Positions 8,329-16,568 of a stretch of 64,000 bases of DNA are shown here, piece by piece. The DNA is from Aulosira sp. FACHB-615 (GTDB lineage Bacteria; Cyanobacteriota; Cyanobacteriia; Cyanobacteriales; Nostocaceae): assembly GCF_014698045.1 (NCBI RefSeq), contig NZ_JACJSE010000034.1, positions 1 to 64,000 of the forward strand, written 5' to 3'. Positions within the stretch are counted from its first letter, which is position 1. Each line of letters begins with the position of its first letter. The notes under the pieces are model-generated. The model made no database searches. It worked only from the letters and a program-made list of their open reading frames with translations, and was not told the origin of the DNA. Position numbers and translations under genes: made by a program.

Positions 8329-8862
8329 TTAAGTAATGTTAATCACACGTTTTTGGTATTCTTGCTCGGTGATGATATCGTGAGTACTTTCAACACGGTC
8401 TATAAATACAATCCCATCTAAATGATCATACTCATGCTGAAAAATTCGCGCTACAAAGTCAGTTAATTCTTGTTTTTGTAATTGTCCGTTGCGGTCATAG
8501 TATTCAACTTCGATGGCTTGATATCTCGGTACTAATCCTCTAATGCCAGGGATACATAAACAACCTTCCCAACCCTTAACAATTTCTGTTGAATGTGACA
8601 CTATCCTAGGGTTAATCATAGCTGTAGGTTCCATTGTGGGAGCATTGGGATACCTGGGATTGGGGCGAGAGGCGACAATAAATAAACGCTGTTGTTCGGC
8701 AACTTGCGGTGCAGCAATCCCCACACCATTTGCTTGAGAAACTGTGGCAATTAAATCATCAATTAATTTTTGAATTTTCTCATCATGAATGTTATCAACC
8801 CAAGCTGCGGTTTGCCGAATCACTGGGTCGCCTAACTGGATAATTGGTAATAAGTCAGCCAT
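8329..8862 (-). CDS. def: Peptide deformylase
   Basis: This 177-residue metalloenzyme removes the N-formyl group from new polypeptides. All three family motifs are present: GVGIAAPQ near residue 45, EGCLCIPG near 98 (usual form EGCLSxPG; the metal-binding Cys is kept) and QHEYDHLDG near 140, supplying two His ligands and the catalytic Glu. The frame is open to 8958, but ATG 8862 has GGAG about 8 bases upstream and fits the family length, so the extra 32 residues are rejected. It is monocistronic by position. Confidence 0.9.
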   Translation of the reverse strand: MADLLPIIQLGDPVIRQTAAWVDNIHDEKIQKLIDDLIATVSQANGVGIAAPQVAEQQRLFIVASRPNPRYPNAPTMEPTAMINPRIVSHSTEIVKGWEGCLCIPGIRGLVPRYQAIEVEYYDRNGQLQKQELTDFVARIFQHEYDHLDGIVFIDRVESTHDIITEQEYQKRVINIT

Positions 8863-9030
8863 CTTAAAAACTCCATTGGTAAATAGCAGATCATTAATCA
8901 AACAACTACCTAAAATAATAAAAATTGACAATTTAGAATTGTCAATTTTTGCAAACATAAGCTTTACTAATATATGGCATGTAGTTTTTTAACCTAAAGT
9001 ATTAAGTTCTGAACTTCATACTTCAGACTA

Positions 9031-9062
9031 CCCTCCGGGAAGCCACCCAAAGGGTGTCTACA
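9031..9062. repeat. Short palindromic intergenic repeat
   Basis: The segment contains CCGGGAAGCCACCCAAAGGG followed by TGTCTACAC; CACCC-AAA-GGGTG forms a small stem. A degenerate relative lies at 35891-35925. Such elements are common in Nostoc intergenic DNA. No function is claimed. Confidence 0.4.
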
Positions 9063-9077
9063 CACTTCATACTTTCA

Positions 9078-10316
9078 CTAGTTTTCACGTTGCACAGGTA
9101 AAGGTGCAGGACTAACGGTGACTTGGGTAATTTGTCCGTTGCGCTCAATTTGTACTGATAAAGGATTACCGATTTGGCTTTTCTCTAGGATTCTTTGTAC
9201 TTCTTCTGGCTTAGTAACCGATTGGTTATTAATTTGCTGAATCACATCTCCTGGTCTGAGTCCCGCCTCCGCAGCCGGAGAGTTAGGCACAATCCGCACT
9301 AACAATACACCTTTATCTGTCGTCAGAGTAATGCGATCGCCAAATCGCTCGTTGATCCTGTCTTTAATTTCTGGTGTGAGTGACACCATCTGCACACCCA
9401 AATAAGGATGATCAACCCGACCTTTCGTAATTAATTCTTGAGAAATTTTCTGGACTGTGTTAATCGGAATAGCAAATCCCAAACCTTGGGCGTTGCGAAG
9501 AATTGCTGTGTTCATCCCAATCACTTGACCGCGTGCATTCAGCAACGGGCCGCCAGAATTCCCCGGATTAATCGCTGCGTCTGTTTGCAGATAGTCAACT
9601 CGCTTATCACTAGCACCAATATCACTGCTAGACCGATCTGTTGCACTAATAATCCCCGATGTCACAGTATTGTTTAACCCCAAAGGATTACCAATGGCAA
9701 TTACCGCTTCCCCTGGTTGCAAAACATCCGAATTACCTAATGATACAGTTGGCAAGTTATTGGCATCGATTTTAATCACAGCGACATCTGTAACCGGGTC
9801 TTCTCCCAATACTTGACCATCAAAAGTTCTGCCATCTTTAAGCGTCACGGTTACTTTATCAGCACCGTCAACGACATGGGAATTAGTCAAAATCTGCCCA
9901 GAGGAACTAATGATAAATCCTGAACCACTACCCCGTTCAACGCGCTGTCTGGGTTGAGAATCCCGGAAATACCGCCGAAAGAAAGGATCGTTAAATTCGT
10001 CGGGAACGCGCGATGTAATTGTTCTGGCGGAGTCGATTCGTACCACTGCACCGCCAACATTTTTCACAACGCCGACAACAAAATTGGGATCACCAGATGA
10101 AATCGGTGAAAGTGCGATCGCCGATTCAGAATTAGATGTTTTGCTATCGACAGTTCCAGGTTGATTGACAGAATTTTCAAAGGTTTTACCTGGTAGAAGG
10201 CCACAGCCCCCCAAGGACACCACTGCTACCCCACTGAGCAGCATTAACTTCACATTTTTAGCCATTTTGCTCAATAGCCAATCCCAGCTATCAATATTAT
10301 GCACTGTTGTCTTCAT
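9078..10316 (-). CDS. HtrA/Deg-family serine protease, predicted lipoprotein
   Basis: The 412-residue protein is a periplasmic quality-control protease of the HhoA/HhoB/HtrA group. The trypsin-like triad is visible as His147 (TNSHVVDGA), Asp177 (VTDVAVIKI) and Ser254 (GNSGGPL). One PDZ domain at about 305-400 contains GVLLVRIVPNSPAAEAGLRPG. An N-terminal hydrophobic segment ends in the lipobox SLGGC (Cys38), so it is probably lipid-anchored after export. The start at 10316 has GGAG about 13 bases upstream; an in-frame ATG at 10265 would give a more typical signal length. The gene diverges from dnaA across a 167-base spacer. Confidence 0.9.
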   Translation of the reverse strand: MKTTVHNIDSWDWLLSKMAKNVKLMLLSGVAVVSLGGCGLLPGKTFENSVNQPGTVDSKTSNSESAIALSPISSGDPNFVVGVVKNVGGAVVRIDSARTITSRVPDEFNDPFFRRYFRDSQPRQRVERGSGSGFIISSSGQILTNSHVVDGADKVTVTLKDGRTFDGQVLGEDPVTDVAVIKIDANNLPTVSLGNSDVLQPGEAVIAIGNPLGLNNTVTSGIISATDRSSSDIGASDKRVDYLQTDAAINPGNSGGPLLNARGQVIGMNTAILRNAQGLGFAIPINTVQKISQELITKGRVDHPYLGVQMVSLTPEIKDRINERFGDRITLTTDKGVLLVRIVPNSPAAEAGLRPGDVIQQINNQSVTKPEEVQRILEKSQIGNPLSVQIERNGQITQVTVSPAPLPVQREN

Positions 10317-10483
10317 GTGTCTTTGCTTCTCCGTGTTGGTCAGTGGGTGATAGGATATTGCCTACTGGGTAGTCCCAAAATGATTAGAACTCAAAGTTTA
10401 GCTTAGGTCTAGAGTATCTGGATGCTAAATTGGTGCTTGCTCATATCTTCTATTTTGGCGGTTAGCAGCAAAGGTGATATGTG

Positions 10484-11872
10484 ATGGAAACTTCTCTTGA
10501 CAGTCTGTGGTTTCAGGTGCTAGATCGCCTACAGCTAGAATTATCCCGTCCTACCTTTGAAACTTGGATTAAAACTGCCCAAGCGGAACGGTTTGAGAAT
10601 AATTGTTTGGTGATTATTACGCCCAACCCCTTTGCTCGCAATTGGTTACAAAAGTATTACATCAATACCATTGCCAATGTCGTGCAGAGTATTTTGGGGT
10701 ATCCGGTAGAAATTTACATTACCGTCGCTCAAGGTGATGAAGTTGCGCCCATAGAACCACGAGAAGCTATCCAGGAATTTGCTAGTGCTAATTTCGTCTC
10801 AGAAAGCCTGAAGCAAAAAACTCAGACTAACGCCGAATTAAATTCCAAATATGTATTTTCGCGGTTTGTCGTGGGTGCGAATAACCGTATGGCGCACGCA
10901 GCATCCCTAGCCGTTGCTGAATCTCCAGGTAGAGAGTTTAATCCGTTGTTTTTATGTGGTGGAGTTGGTTTAGGCAAAACTCACCTAATGCAAGCGATCG
11001 GGCATTATCGTTGGGAGATTTGCCCAAATTCTAAAATATTTTACGTTTCTACTGAACAATTCACCAATGACTTAATTACAGCCATCCGTAATGATAGTAT
11101 GCAGAGTTTCCGAGAACATTATCGGGCGGCTGATGTGCTGTTGGTTGATGATATTCAGTTTCTTGAAGGTAAAGAATATACTCAAGAAGAATTTTTCCAT
11201 ACTTTTAATACATTACATGAAGCGGGTAAACAAGTTGTGATTGCTTCTGACCGTCCACCAAACCAAATTCCCCAACTGCAAGAGCGGTTATCTTCACGCT
11301 TTTCTATGGGGTTAATAGCTGATATTCAACCGCCTGATTTAGAAACGAGAATGGCAATTTTACAAAAAAAGGCGGAGTATGAAAATATCCGTTTGCCCAA
11401 GGATGTAATTGAGTATATAGCAACTAACTACAAATCTAATATTCGGGAATTGGAAGGAGCATTGATTAGGGCTTTAGCGTATATTTCGATTTGGGGTTTG
11501 CCAATGACAGTAGAAAATATTACCCCAGTTTTAGAAACGCCAAGTGAGAAAGTTGCTGCGACTCCAGAGGCTATTTTAAACGCAGTGGCGGCAAATTTTG
11601 ATGTGTCAATTGAAGACCTCAAAGGTAACTCCCGACGGCGGGAAATTAGCTGGGCCAGGCAAATAGCGATGTATTTAATGCGTCAACACACTGATTTGAG
11701 TTTACCGAGAATTGGGGAAGAGTTTGGTGGCAAAGATCATACAACGGTGTTGTATAGTTGTGAGAAAATCACCCAACTCAAAGAAAGCGATCGCAACTTA
11801 GGAAACACACTTCGTCAACTAAGCGATCGGATTAATATGAGCAGTCGTTCACAAAAATCATCCAAGAATTAA
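10484..11872 (+). CDS. dnaA: Chromosomal replication initiator DnaA
   Basis: DnaA is the AAA+ ATPase that binds DnaA boxes and opens the replication origin. The 462-residue protein has the N-terminal helicase-loading domain (LQLELSRPTFETWIKTA), a short linker, Walker A GGVGLGKT at about 159-166, Walker B VLLVDDIQF at about 220, and the C-terminal DNA-binding signature GKDHTTVLYSCEKI near residue 424. The ATG at 10484 follows AAGGTGAT with 5-8 bases spacing; a GTG directly before it (10481) is a possible alternative. The boxes it should bind lie immediately downstream. Confidence 0.97.
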   Translation: METSLDSLWFQVLDRLQLELSRPTFETWIKTAQAERFENNCLVIITPNPFARNWLQKYYINTIANVVQSILGYPVEIYITVAQGDEVAPIEPREAIQEFASANFVSESLKQKTQTNAELNSKYVFSRFVVGANNRMAHAASLAVAESPGREFNPLFLCGGVGLGKTHLMQAIGHYRWEICPNSKIFYVSTEQFTNDLITAIRNDSMQSFREHYRAADVLLVDDIQFLEGKEYTQEEFFHTFNTLHEAGKQVVIASDRPPNQIPQLQERLSSRFSMGLIADIQPPDLETRMAILQKKAEYENIRLPKDVIEYIATNYKSNIRELEGALIRALAYISIWGLPMTVENITPVLETPSEKVAATPEAILNAVAANFDVSIEDLKGNSRRREISWARQIAMYLMRQHTDLSLPRIGEEFGGKDHTTVLYSCEKITQLKESDRNLGNTLRQLSDRINMSSRSQKSSKN

Positions 11873-12289
11873 TCTGGAGTTTTCCACAGCCTGCAAACTA
11901 ATTACTGATCGAAATGGTTAAGTAATAAATTCCAAATATTAAGTTAAGTATAAAAAACGATTAAAATTAAATCTCTCTGTGGAAAAATAATTCTTTTCTG
12001 TGGAAAAAACCAGACAATTCTGTGGAAAACTCTATCCAGTATAATTACCTTGTGGAAAAACCATAAAAGTTTTCCACAGGTTTTCCACAGGTATTGACAC
12101 TGTTTATTTAAGAGGTTAGAGGCTAGGGGCGTGAACAACAAAGACCAGGGAGACAAGGAAGAGGGGGTAGACAAGGGAGAGATGTTGATAAATCATTTAG
12201 GATTGCTATAGCTAGAAAATGTGAATATTGACTAAAGTAAAAAATACTCATATCTACCTTTCTTTATCCGAGCCTCTAGTTCCTCACCT
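11873..12289. other. Putative chromosomal replication origin (oriC)
   Basis: The dnaA-dnaN spacer holds seven perfect copies of the cyanobacterial DnaA box TTTTCCACA or its complement: 11880-11888 (+), 11978-11986 (-), 11999-12007 (-), 12021-12029 (-), 12051-12059 (-), 12070-12078 (+) and 12081-12089 (+). Four lie as a direct array about 21-30 bases apart, followed by a closely spaced opposite pair. The segment 11925-11975 is AT-rich and could be the unwinding region. Position, box density and AT content together support an origin; activity is not shown. Confidence 0.85.
12151..12210 (+). repeat. Dispersed repeat copy within the dnaA-dnaN spacer
   Basis: An AGACAAGG purine tract followed by GAGATGTTGATAAATCATTTAGGATTGC-type sequence recurs at 18690-18737 and 59175-59230, and its last part recurs near 39865-39895. 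All copies are intergenic. Confidence 0.55.
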
Positions 12290-13441
12290 ATGAAATTACT
12301 TTGTTCTCAAAGCGACCTCAGCACTAACCTTTCCCTTGTGAGTCGTGCTGTACCTTCACGACCGAATCATCCTGTGTTGGCGAATATACTTTTACAAGCG
12401 GATGTAGAAACAAACCAAGTTAGTTTAACGGCTTTTGACTTGAGTTTGGGTATCCGTACGAGCTTTAGTGCGGAAGTTTGGCAAGGAGGTGCGATCGCCA
12501 TACCTGCTAAACTTTTGCTAGATATTACCTCGCGTTTGCCAGAAGGGGAAATTACCTTAGATGATGAAGCTTCTGAAGCATCTACTGGTGAAGGTTTAAT
12601 TGTCACCCTCACACCCAAAAGCGGCTATTATCAATTACGCGCCATGAGTGCGGAGGATTTTCCCGAACTCCCAATAATTGAAGATGCAGAACCAATTAAT
12701 TTAACAGCCGCCGCCTTAATTGAAGGACTGCGGGGTTCATTATTTGCTACTAGTGCTGATGAAACCAAGCAAGTTCTCACAGGTGTACATTTAAGTGTGA
12801 AACAAGACACCCTAGAATTTGGTGCAACTGATGGACATCGCCTCGCAGTGGTAGAAACAACAAACGAGCGTCCTTTGGGTGGAAGTGGTGAATTAGAGGT
12901 GACAGTACCCAGCAAAGCCTTACGAGAACTAGAAAGGATGTTGGCGCATCATGCGGCGGATGATGCGATCGCCTTATACTTAGACCAAGGTCAAGTTATC
13001 TTTGAATGGCAACATCAACGCTTAACTAGCCGGACTTTAGAAGGGCAATATCCCGCATATCGCCAACTCATTCCCCGCCAATTTGAGCGCCAAGTTACAG
13101 TTGACCGCAAACAATTTTTAAGTACTTTAGAACGCATTGCTGTACTAGCAGATCAAAAGAATAATATAGTGAAACTCACCATTGATCATGCTGCCCAAGA
13201 ATTAACCTTATCTTGTGAAGCTCAAGAAATGGGCAGTGGTCGAGAGTCCATCCCTGCGGAAATCTCTGGCGAAGATATCGAAATTGCTTTTAATGTGAAG
13301 TATTTAATGGAAGGTTTAAAAGCTTTGCCATCTTCAGAAATTCAAATGCACATTAATCAAAACCTCACGCCAGTCATTTTTACACCATTGGGAGGTTTGA
13401 AGATGACTTATTTAGCTATGCCGGTGCAGATGCGTAGTTAA
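12290..13441 (+). CDS. dnaN: DNA polymerase III beta subunit (sliding clamp)
   Basis: The 383-residue protein is the ring-shaped processivity clamp of the replicative polymerase. It begins MKLLCSQSDLSTNLSLVSRA, contains the domain-2 motif GATDGHRLAVVE at about residue 185, and ends with the conserved hydrophobic tail TYLAMPVQMRS. Length fits the family. It lies downstream of dnaA in the same direction, separated by the putative origin. The promoter probably lies in the last 80 bases of the spacer. A small basal set of HIP1 octamers occurs inside the gene. Confidence 0.97.
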   Translation: MKLLCSQSDLSTNLSLVSRAVPSRPNHPVLANILLQADVETNQVSLTAFDLSLGIRTSFSAEVWQGGAIAIPAKLLLDITSRLPEGEITLDDEASEASTGEGLIVTLTPKSGYYQLRAMSAEDFPELPIIEDAEPINLTAAALIEGLRGSLFATSADETKQVLTGVHLSVKQDTLEFGATDGHRLAVVETTNERPLGGSGELEVTVPSKALRELERMLAHHAADDAIALYLDQGQVIFEWQHQRLTSRTLEGQYPAYRQLIPRQFERQVTVDRKQFLSTLERIAVLADQKNNIVKLTIDHAAQELTLSCEAQEMGSGRESIPAEISGEDIEIAFNVKYLMEGLKALPSSEIQMHINQNLTPVIFTPLGGLKMTYLAMPVQMRS

Positions 13442-13581
13442 AGAATTTGCTGAGGGCGGAGGAGGGCAATTGTCTTCCATTAATATCTGTTGATGGTGTG
13501 TTTTGAAAGGCTGACCGTAGATTTATTGGATTTACCCGTAATCTTAAATAATGAATCTACTTTGGTCACGACGTTAGAAAA

Positions 13582-14118
13582 TCACAACATCATTTCAGTG
13601 TCATCCAGGCTAAAGCGATGGGGATTTTTAAGAATGAACCTACCATTTTCCTTGATTAAGTCACCTGTACAGTAAACAGGCAGGCGTTCTTGATAAGCTT
13701 TCAATGCCAGGATGTAGTCACGGTCAGCTAATTCAGTGTGGATGGGACGCAGTTTATCAACTACGATGCCCAACATAGTGATATCGCCACTGAGATGATC
13801 TGCATTGGGTGTGGCAATGTGCGTGACGACTGCTTGAATAGTGGTGTTGGGTGCATTTGTAATTAATTCACCGCAAACCGACTGTTGTGTTCTGGTTTCT
13901 GCCAATGCGAGAGTTTCAACAACCTCCGCCATACGACGGGAAAAATCGATAATTTCTGGTTTGAGGGGAAGTAAAATTTCAAAACCATCTAAAGTCCAAA
14001 TAGCAGCTTTATCACCCTGACGTTGCTGTTGCTGCCAACCATGCGCGACTAAGTAAGCTTCTACTTGTCGGGGGTCGATATATTTAAATTTTTCTACATC
14101 CGGGAAAATAGCTGTCAT
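13582..14118 (-). CDS. Conserved protein of unknown function
   Basis: The 178-residue protein is soluble and shows no motif that I can name. Its C-terminal part (LADRDYILALKAYQERLPVYCTGDLIKENGRF) looks like an effector or substrate-binding module rather than an enzyme core. Its ATG overlaps the TGA of the DUF4365 gene by four bases (ATGA), and GGAG lies 7 bases upstream, inside the end of that gene. The two are therefore translationally coupled and probably act together. Confidence 0.65.
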   Translation of the reverse strand: MTAIFPDVEKFKYIDPRQVEAYLVAHGWQQQQRQGDKAAIWTLDGFEILLPLKPEIIDFSRRMAEVVETLALAETRTQQSVCGELITNAPNTTIQAVVTHIATPNADHLSGDITMLGIVVDKLRPIHTELADRDYILALKAYQERLPVYCTGDLIKENGRFILKNPHRFSLDDTEMML

Positions 14119-14618
14119 AGGAATTCTCCAACGGCAATGCGTGACATGATGGTTTTGAGTGCGTCGGGACTAAATATATTTTGGCGCTTAATTTCCACAG
14201 TGATGGAAGTTTTGTTGTCAACTGGTGGTTGTCCACGCAACGATAACCAGTAACCGCAACGTTTGAGACAAAGAGATTCTTCGGTTTGCGATAACCAGTC
14301 ACTAACCGCTTCTGGTACTAAGACAACTATTAATAGTTGTGGCACAAAGGGATCATCTTCTCTGAGTTCGTCATAATTTTTAGTGCTGAGTTTGTATTTA
14401 ATAAATGTTTCTTTGAGAATATCTTGGGATGTAGATTTAATTTGTACGTCAAATCGAGGCAAACGCTTGGAGTTGAGTTTTCCTGGTACGGTGATTGTAG
14501 CGTCGATGCCGCTATCATCTAACCTACGTGTAGCAGCTTGTAGAGAGTAGCCAGCAGTTGCCGTGACAGCATACACATAAGCGTAACTAAAATCTTCTTT
14601 TTGGGTACTGAGGCTCAT
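14115..14618 (-). CDS. DUF4365-type nuclease-like protein
   Basis: The 167-residue protein resembles DUF4365, a family with a restriction-endonuclease-like fold. The candidate catalytic pattern is GIDATITVPG (residues 33-42) followed by FDVQIKSTS (54-62), equivalent to D-(D/E)xK with a Q-x-K ending. Such proteins occur alone and in association with defence genes. It is the first gene of an overlapping pair with the gene at 13582-14118 and starts only 18 bases after the coding end of the transporter ATPase gene upstream; that gap suggests possible cotranscription with the transporter operon. Nuclease activity is inferred only. Confidence 0.65.
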   Translation of the reverse strand: MSLSTQKEDFSYAYVYAVTATAGYSLQAATRRLDDSGIDATITVPGKLNSKRLPRFDVQIKSTSQDILKETFIKYKLSTKNYDELREDDPFVPQLLIVVLVPEAVSDWLSQTEESLCLKRCGYWLSLRGQPPVDNKTSITVEIKRQNIFSPDALKTIMSRIAVGEFL

Positions 14619-14636
14619 TATTTACAGACTTTAATG

Positions 14637-15380
14637 CTAGAGAATTTGAGATAAAAATTGGCGAGTTCTGTCTTCTTGAGGGTTGGTAAAAAAGATATCG
14701 GGTGTTGCTGACTCTACAAGAGAACCACTATCCATGAGAATTACTCGGTCAGCAACTTCACGGGCGAATCCAACTTCGTGGGTAACTACAACCATCGTCA
14801 TACCATCACGGGCTAGAGTACGCATCACATCTAATACTTCGCGTACCATTTCTGGGTCTAAAGCTGAGGTGGGTTCGTCGAATAGCATAATTTTAGGCTG
14901 CATCGCTAATGCACGCGCGATCGCCACCCGTTGTTGTTGTCCACCAGATAACTGTCCGGGATATTTCCGCGCTTGTTCTAATATTCCTACTCTTTCTAAT
15001 AGTTGCATTGCCAATTCTTCAGCTTTCGCTTTTGACCAGCGACGTACCCAAATTGGCGCTAAGGTAATATTTTGCAATACGGTGAGGTGGGGAAACAAAT
15101 TAAATTGTTGAAAAACCATTCCTACTTCTTGCCGAATTGCTTCAATATTCCGCAAGTCGTTACTCAGGATAATCCCATCAATAATAATTTTTCCTTGTTG
15201 ATATGCTTCTAAAGCATTGAATGTGCGAATAAAAGTTGATTTTCCTGAGCCAGAAGGCCCCATTAATACTAATACTTCTCCTCGGTTAACAGTTAAACTC
15301 ACACCTTGGAGGACATGAAATTTTCCATACCATTTATGAACATTCTCAGCAATAATAATTGATTCTTTATCTATCATCAT
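14637..15380 (-). CDS. bgtA: Polar amino-acid ABC transporter ATPase
   Basis: The 247-residue ATP-binding subunit has Walker A GPSGSGKST, signature LSGGQQQRVAIARAL and Walker B ImLFDEPTSALDPE, as in the GlnQ/AapP family. It should energise the permeases encoded upstream at 16569-18664. In Anabaena the gene order natF-natG-natH-bgtA gives the N-II transporter for acidic and neutral polar amino acids, and the same order is found here. Unusually, about 1.2 kb with a convergent Rpn-type gene separates it from natH. Start codons at 15380 and 15377 are both possible. Confidence 0.88.
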   Translation of the reverse strand: MMIDKESIIIAENVHKWYGKFHVLQGVSLTVNRGEVLVLMGPSGSGKSTFIRTFNALEAYQQGKIIIDGIILSNDLRNIEAIRQEVGMVFQQFNLFPHLTVLQNITLAPIWVRRWSKAKAEELAMQLLERVGILEQARKYPGQLSGGQQQRVAIARALAMQPKIMLFDEPTSALDPEMVREVLDVMRTLARDGMTMVVVTHEVGFAREVADRVILMDSGSLVESATPDIFFTNPQEDRTRQFLSQIL

Positions 15381-15523
15381 GATTTTTTCTACCTAAATTG
15401 TATTTTTAATAACATCTAGTCAATAAAAATATTGGATAAATTGTAGCAAATTAACGGCTCTGAAAATTGGCAATTGATGTATTTAATAATTCAGAGTGAG
15501 ATGAAAAATCAATGGTTTGGGCA

Positions 15524-15624
15524 AGGGTGAAAGGGTGTAGGGTTGTACGTATTCAAAACCCTTGCACCCTATACCCTTTCACCCCCACACCCAGTCTCCA
15601 CAGAGCATCTTTGTGCATAAGTTA
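15524..15624. repeat. C/G-rich dispersed repeat with degenerate MITE end
   Basis: AAGGGTGTAGG and GTATTCAAAACCCTTGCACC are followed by CCCACACCCAGTCTCCACAG and a degenerate end TGCATAAGTTAT (15613-15624). The same body and end occur at 28225-28325 and, inverted, at 46763-46888. The ATG of the following gene lies at its edge. The rest of the 15381-15623 spacer is AT-rich and without a visible gene. Confidence 0.6.
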
Positions 15625-16568
15625 TGGTATTATTAAATCTTAGTACTGTTACAAAGAATTCGGTGTCAAAACCAGCAGATACAGGTGGTAAGCGATTAAT
15701 TAGTCTCGCTCCCGATGCTTGGGTAAAATGGGTAACGCAGCGCCCAGAAGTTATAGCAAAAGAAATTTTAGGTTCTGAGTTTCAGTGGATTAGCCGTGAA
15801 ACAGATGTGCTTGTAAAAGCATATAGTGAGGCATGTGGCGATTTTTTGGTACTCACAGAATTGCAATTGCGCTACACAACCAAAATGCCTTTAAGGATGA
15901 GGGCTTATGCGGCTTTAGCAGAGGAACGTTACCAACTGCCTACTTATCCAGTGTTGATCAACATCTTGCCACCGCCAACGACAATAACAGTTGTCAGTAG
16001 TTACGAGCAAGAATTTTTTGGATTACGTGCTATCCAAGACTATCGCGTGATTAATTTGTGGGAAGTAGACGCTGAGATTGTGTTTCAGCAACCAATACCA
16101 TCTTTATTACCATTCGTGCCAATATTGCGAGGCGGAGGAGAAGCATCTGTTGTACAACGCGCACTACAAATACTACGAGCAGATGACCAGTTCAACCAGT
16201 TAGAATCATTGCTGGCTTTTTTTGCTAGTTTTGTGTTAGAGACACCTTTAGTACAGCAAATTATGAGGTGGGATATGACAGTATTAAGAGAATCACCTTG
16301 GTATGAAGAAATTTTAACTGAAGGTAAAGTATTAGGTCTTCAGCAAGGTTTAGAGCGAGGTTTAGAACAAGGCTTAGAGCAAGGTGCGCGACGGCAATTA
16401 ATACGGGTGTTGCAACGACGCTTTGGCGAAATTTCACCTTCAGTAGTCGCAAGTTTGGAAAGTGCGAGTGTAGAACAGTTAGAAAATCTCATGGATGCGG
16501 CTATTACTGCCAGTTCTTTGGCAGAATTTATGACTTTCTTATCTGATGAAAGTGATACCGCGCAATAA
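15624..16568 (+). CDS. Rpn/PD-(D/E)XK transposase-like nuclease (DUF4351)
   Basis: The 314-residue protein looks like the Rpn (recombination-promoting nuclease) group. The N-terminal part has the PD-(D/E)XK-like pattern ETDVLVKAY (about 59-67) and LTELQLRY (about 77-84). A Gln/Gly/Glu-rich repeat follows at about 238-256 (QQGLERGLEQGLEQG), and then a DUF4351-like helical tail (IRVLQRRFGEISPSV). Such genes are multicopy and mobile in cyanobacteria. It interrupts an amino-acid transporter operon in the opposite direction, and its TAA directly abuts the natH stop codon. No terminal repeats that would define an insertion were seen. Confidence 0.75.
   Translation: MVLLNLSTVTKNSVSKPADTGGKRLISLAPDAWVKWVTQRPEVIAKEILGSEFQWISRETDVLVKAYSEACGDFLVLTELQLRYTTKMPLRMRAYAALAEERYQLPTYPVLINILPPPTTITVVSSYEQEFFGLRAIQDYRVINLWEVDAEIVFQQPIPSLLPFVPILRGGGEASVVQRALQILRADDQFNQLESLLAFFASFVLETPLVQQIMRWDMTVLRESPWYEEILTEGKVLGLQQGLERGLEQGLEQGARRQLIRVLQRRFGEISPSVVASLESASVEQLENLMDAAITASSLAEFMTFLSDESDTAQ

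Noticed and set aside
8863..8958. N-terminal extension of peptide deformylase.
   Set aside because: The extra 32 residues do not match the family, and ATG 8862 has a good GGAG site, so the shorter protein was used.
11944..12174. A 76-codon minus-strand frame in the dnaA-dnaN spacer.
   Set aside because: It is made of DnaA boxes (read as repeated FPQ/CGK-type peptides) and repeat DNA, not a gene.
13490..13675. A 61-codon frame after dnaN.
   Set aside because: It runs antisense into the gene at 13582-14118 and has no recognisable features.
15500..15624. CRISPR-like appearance of repeated C-rich tracts at 15524, 28225, 32935 and 46763.
   Set aside because: The copies are dispersed single units with MITE-type ends, not regularly spaced repeats with spacers, and no cas gene is present.
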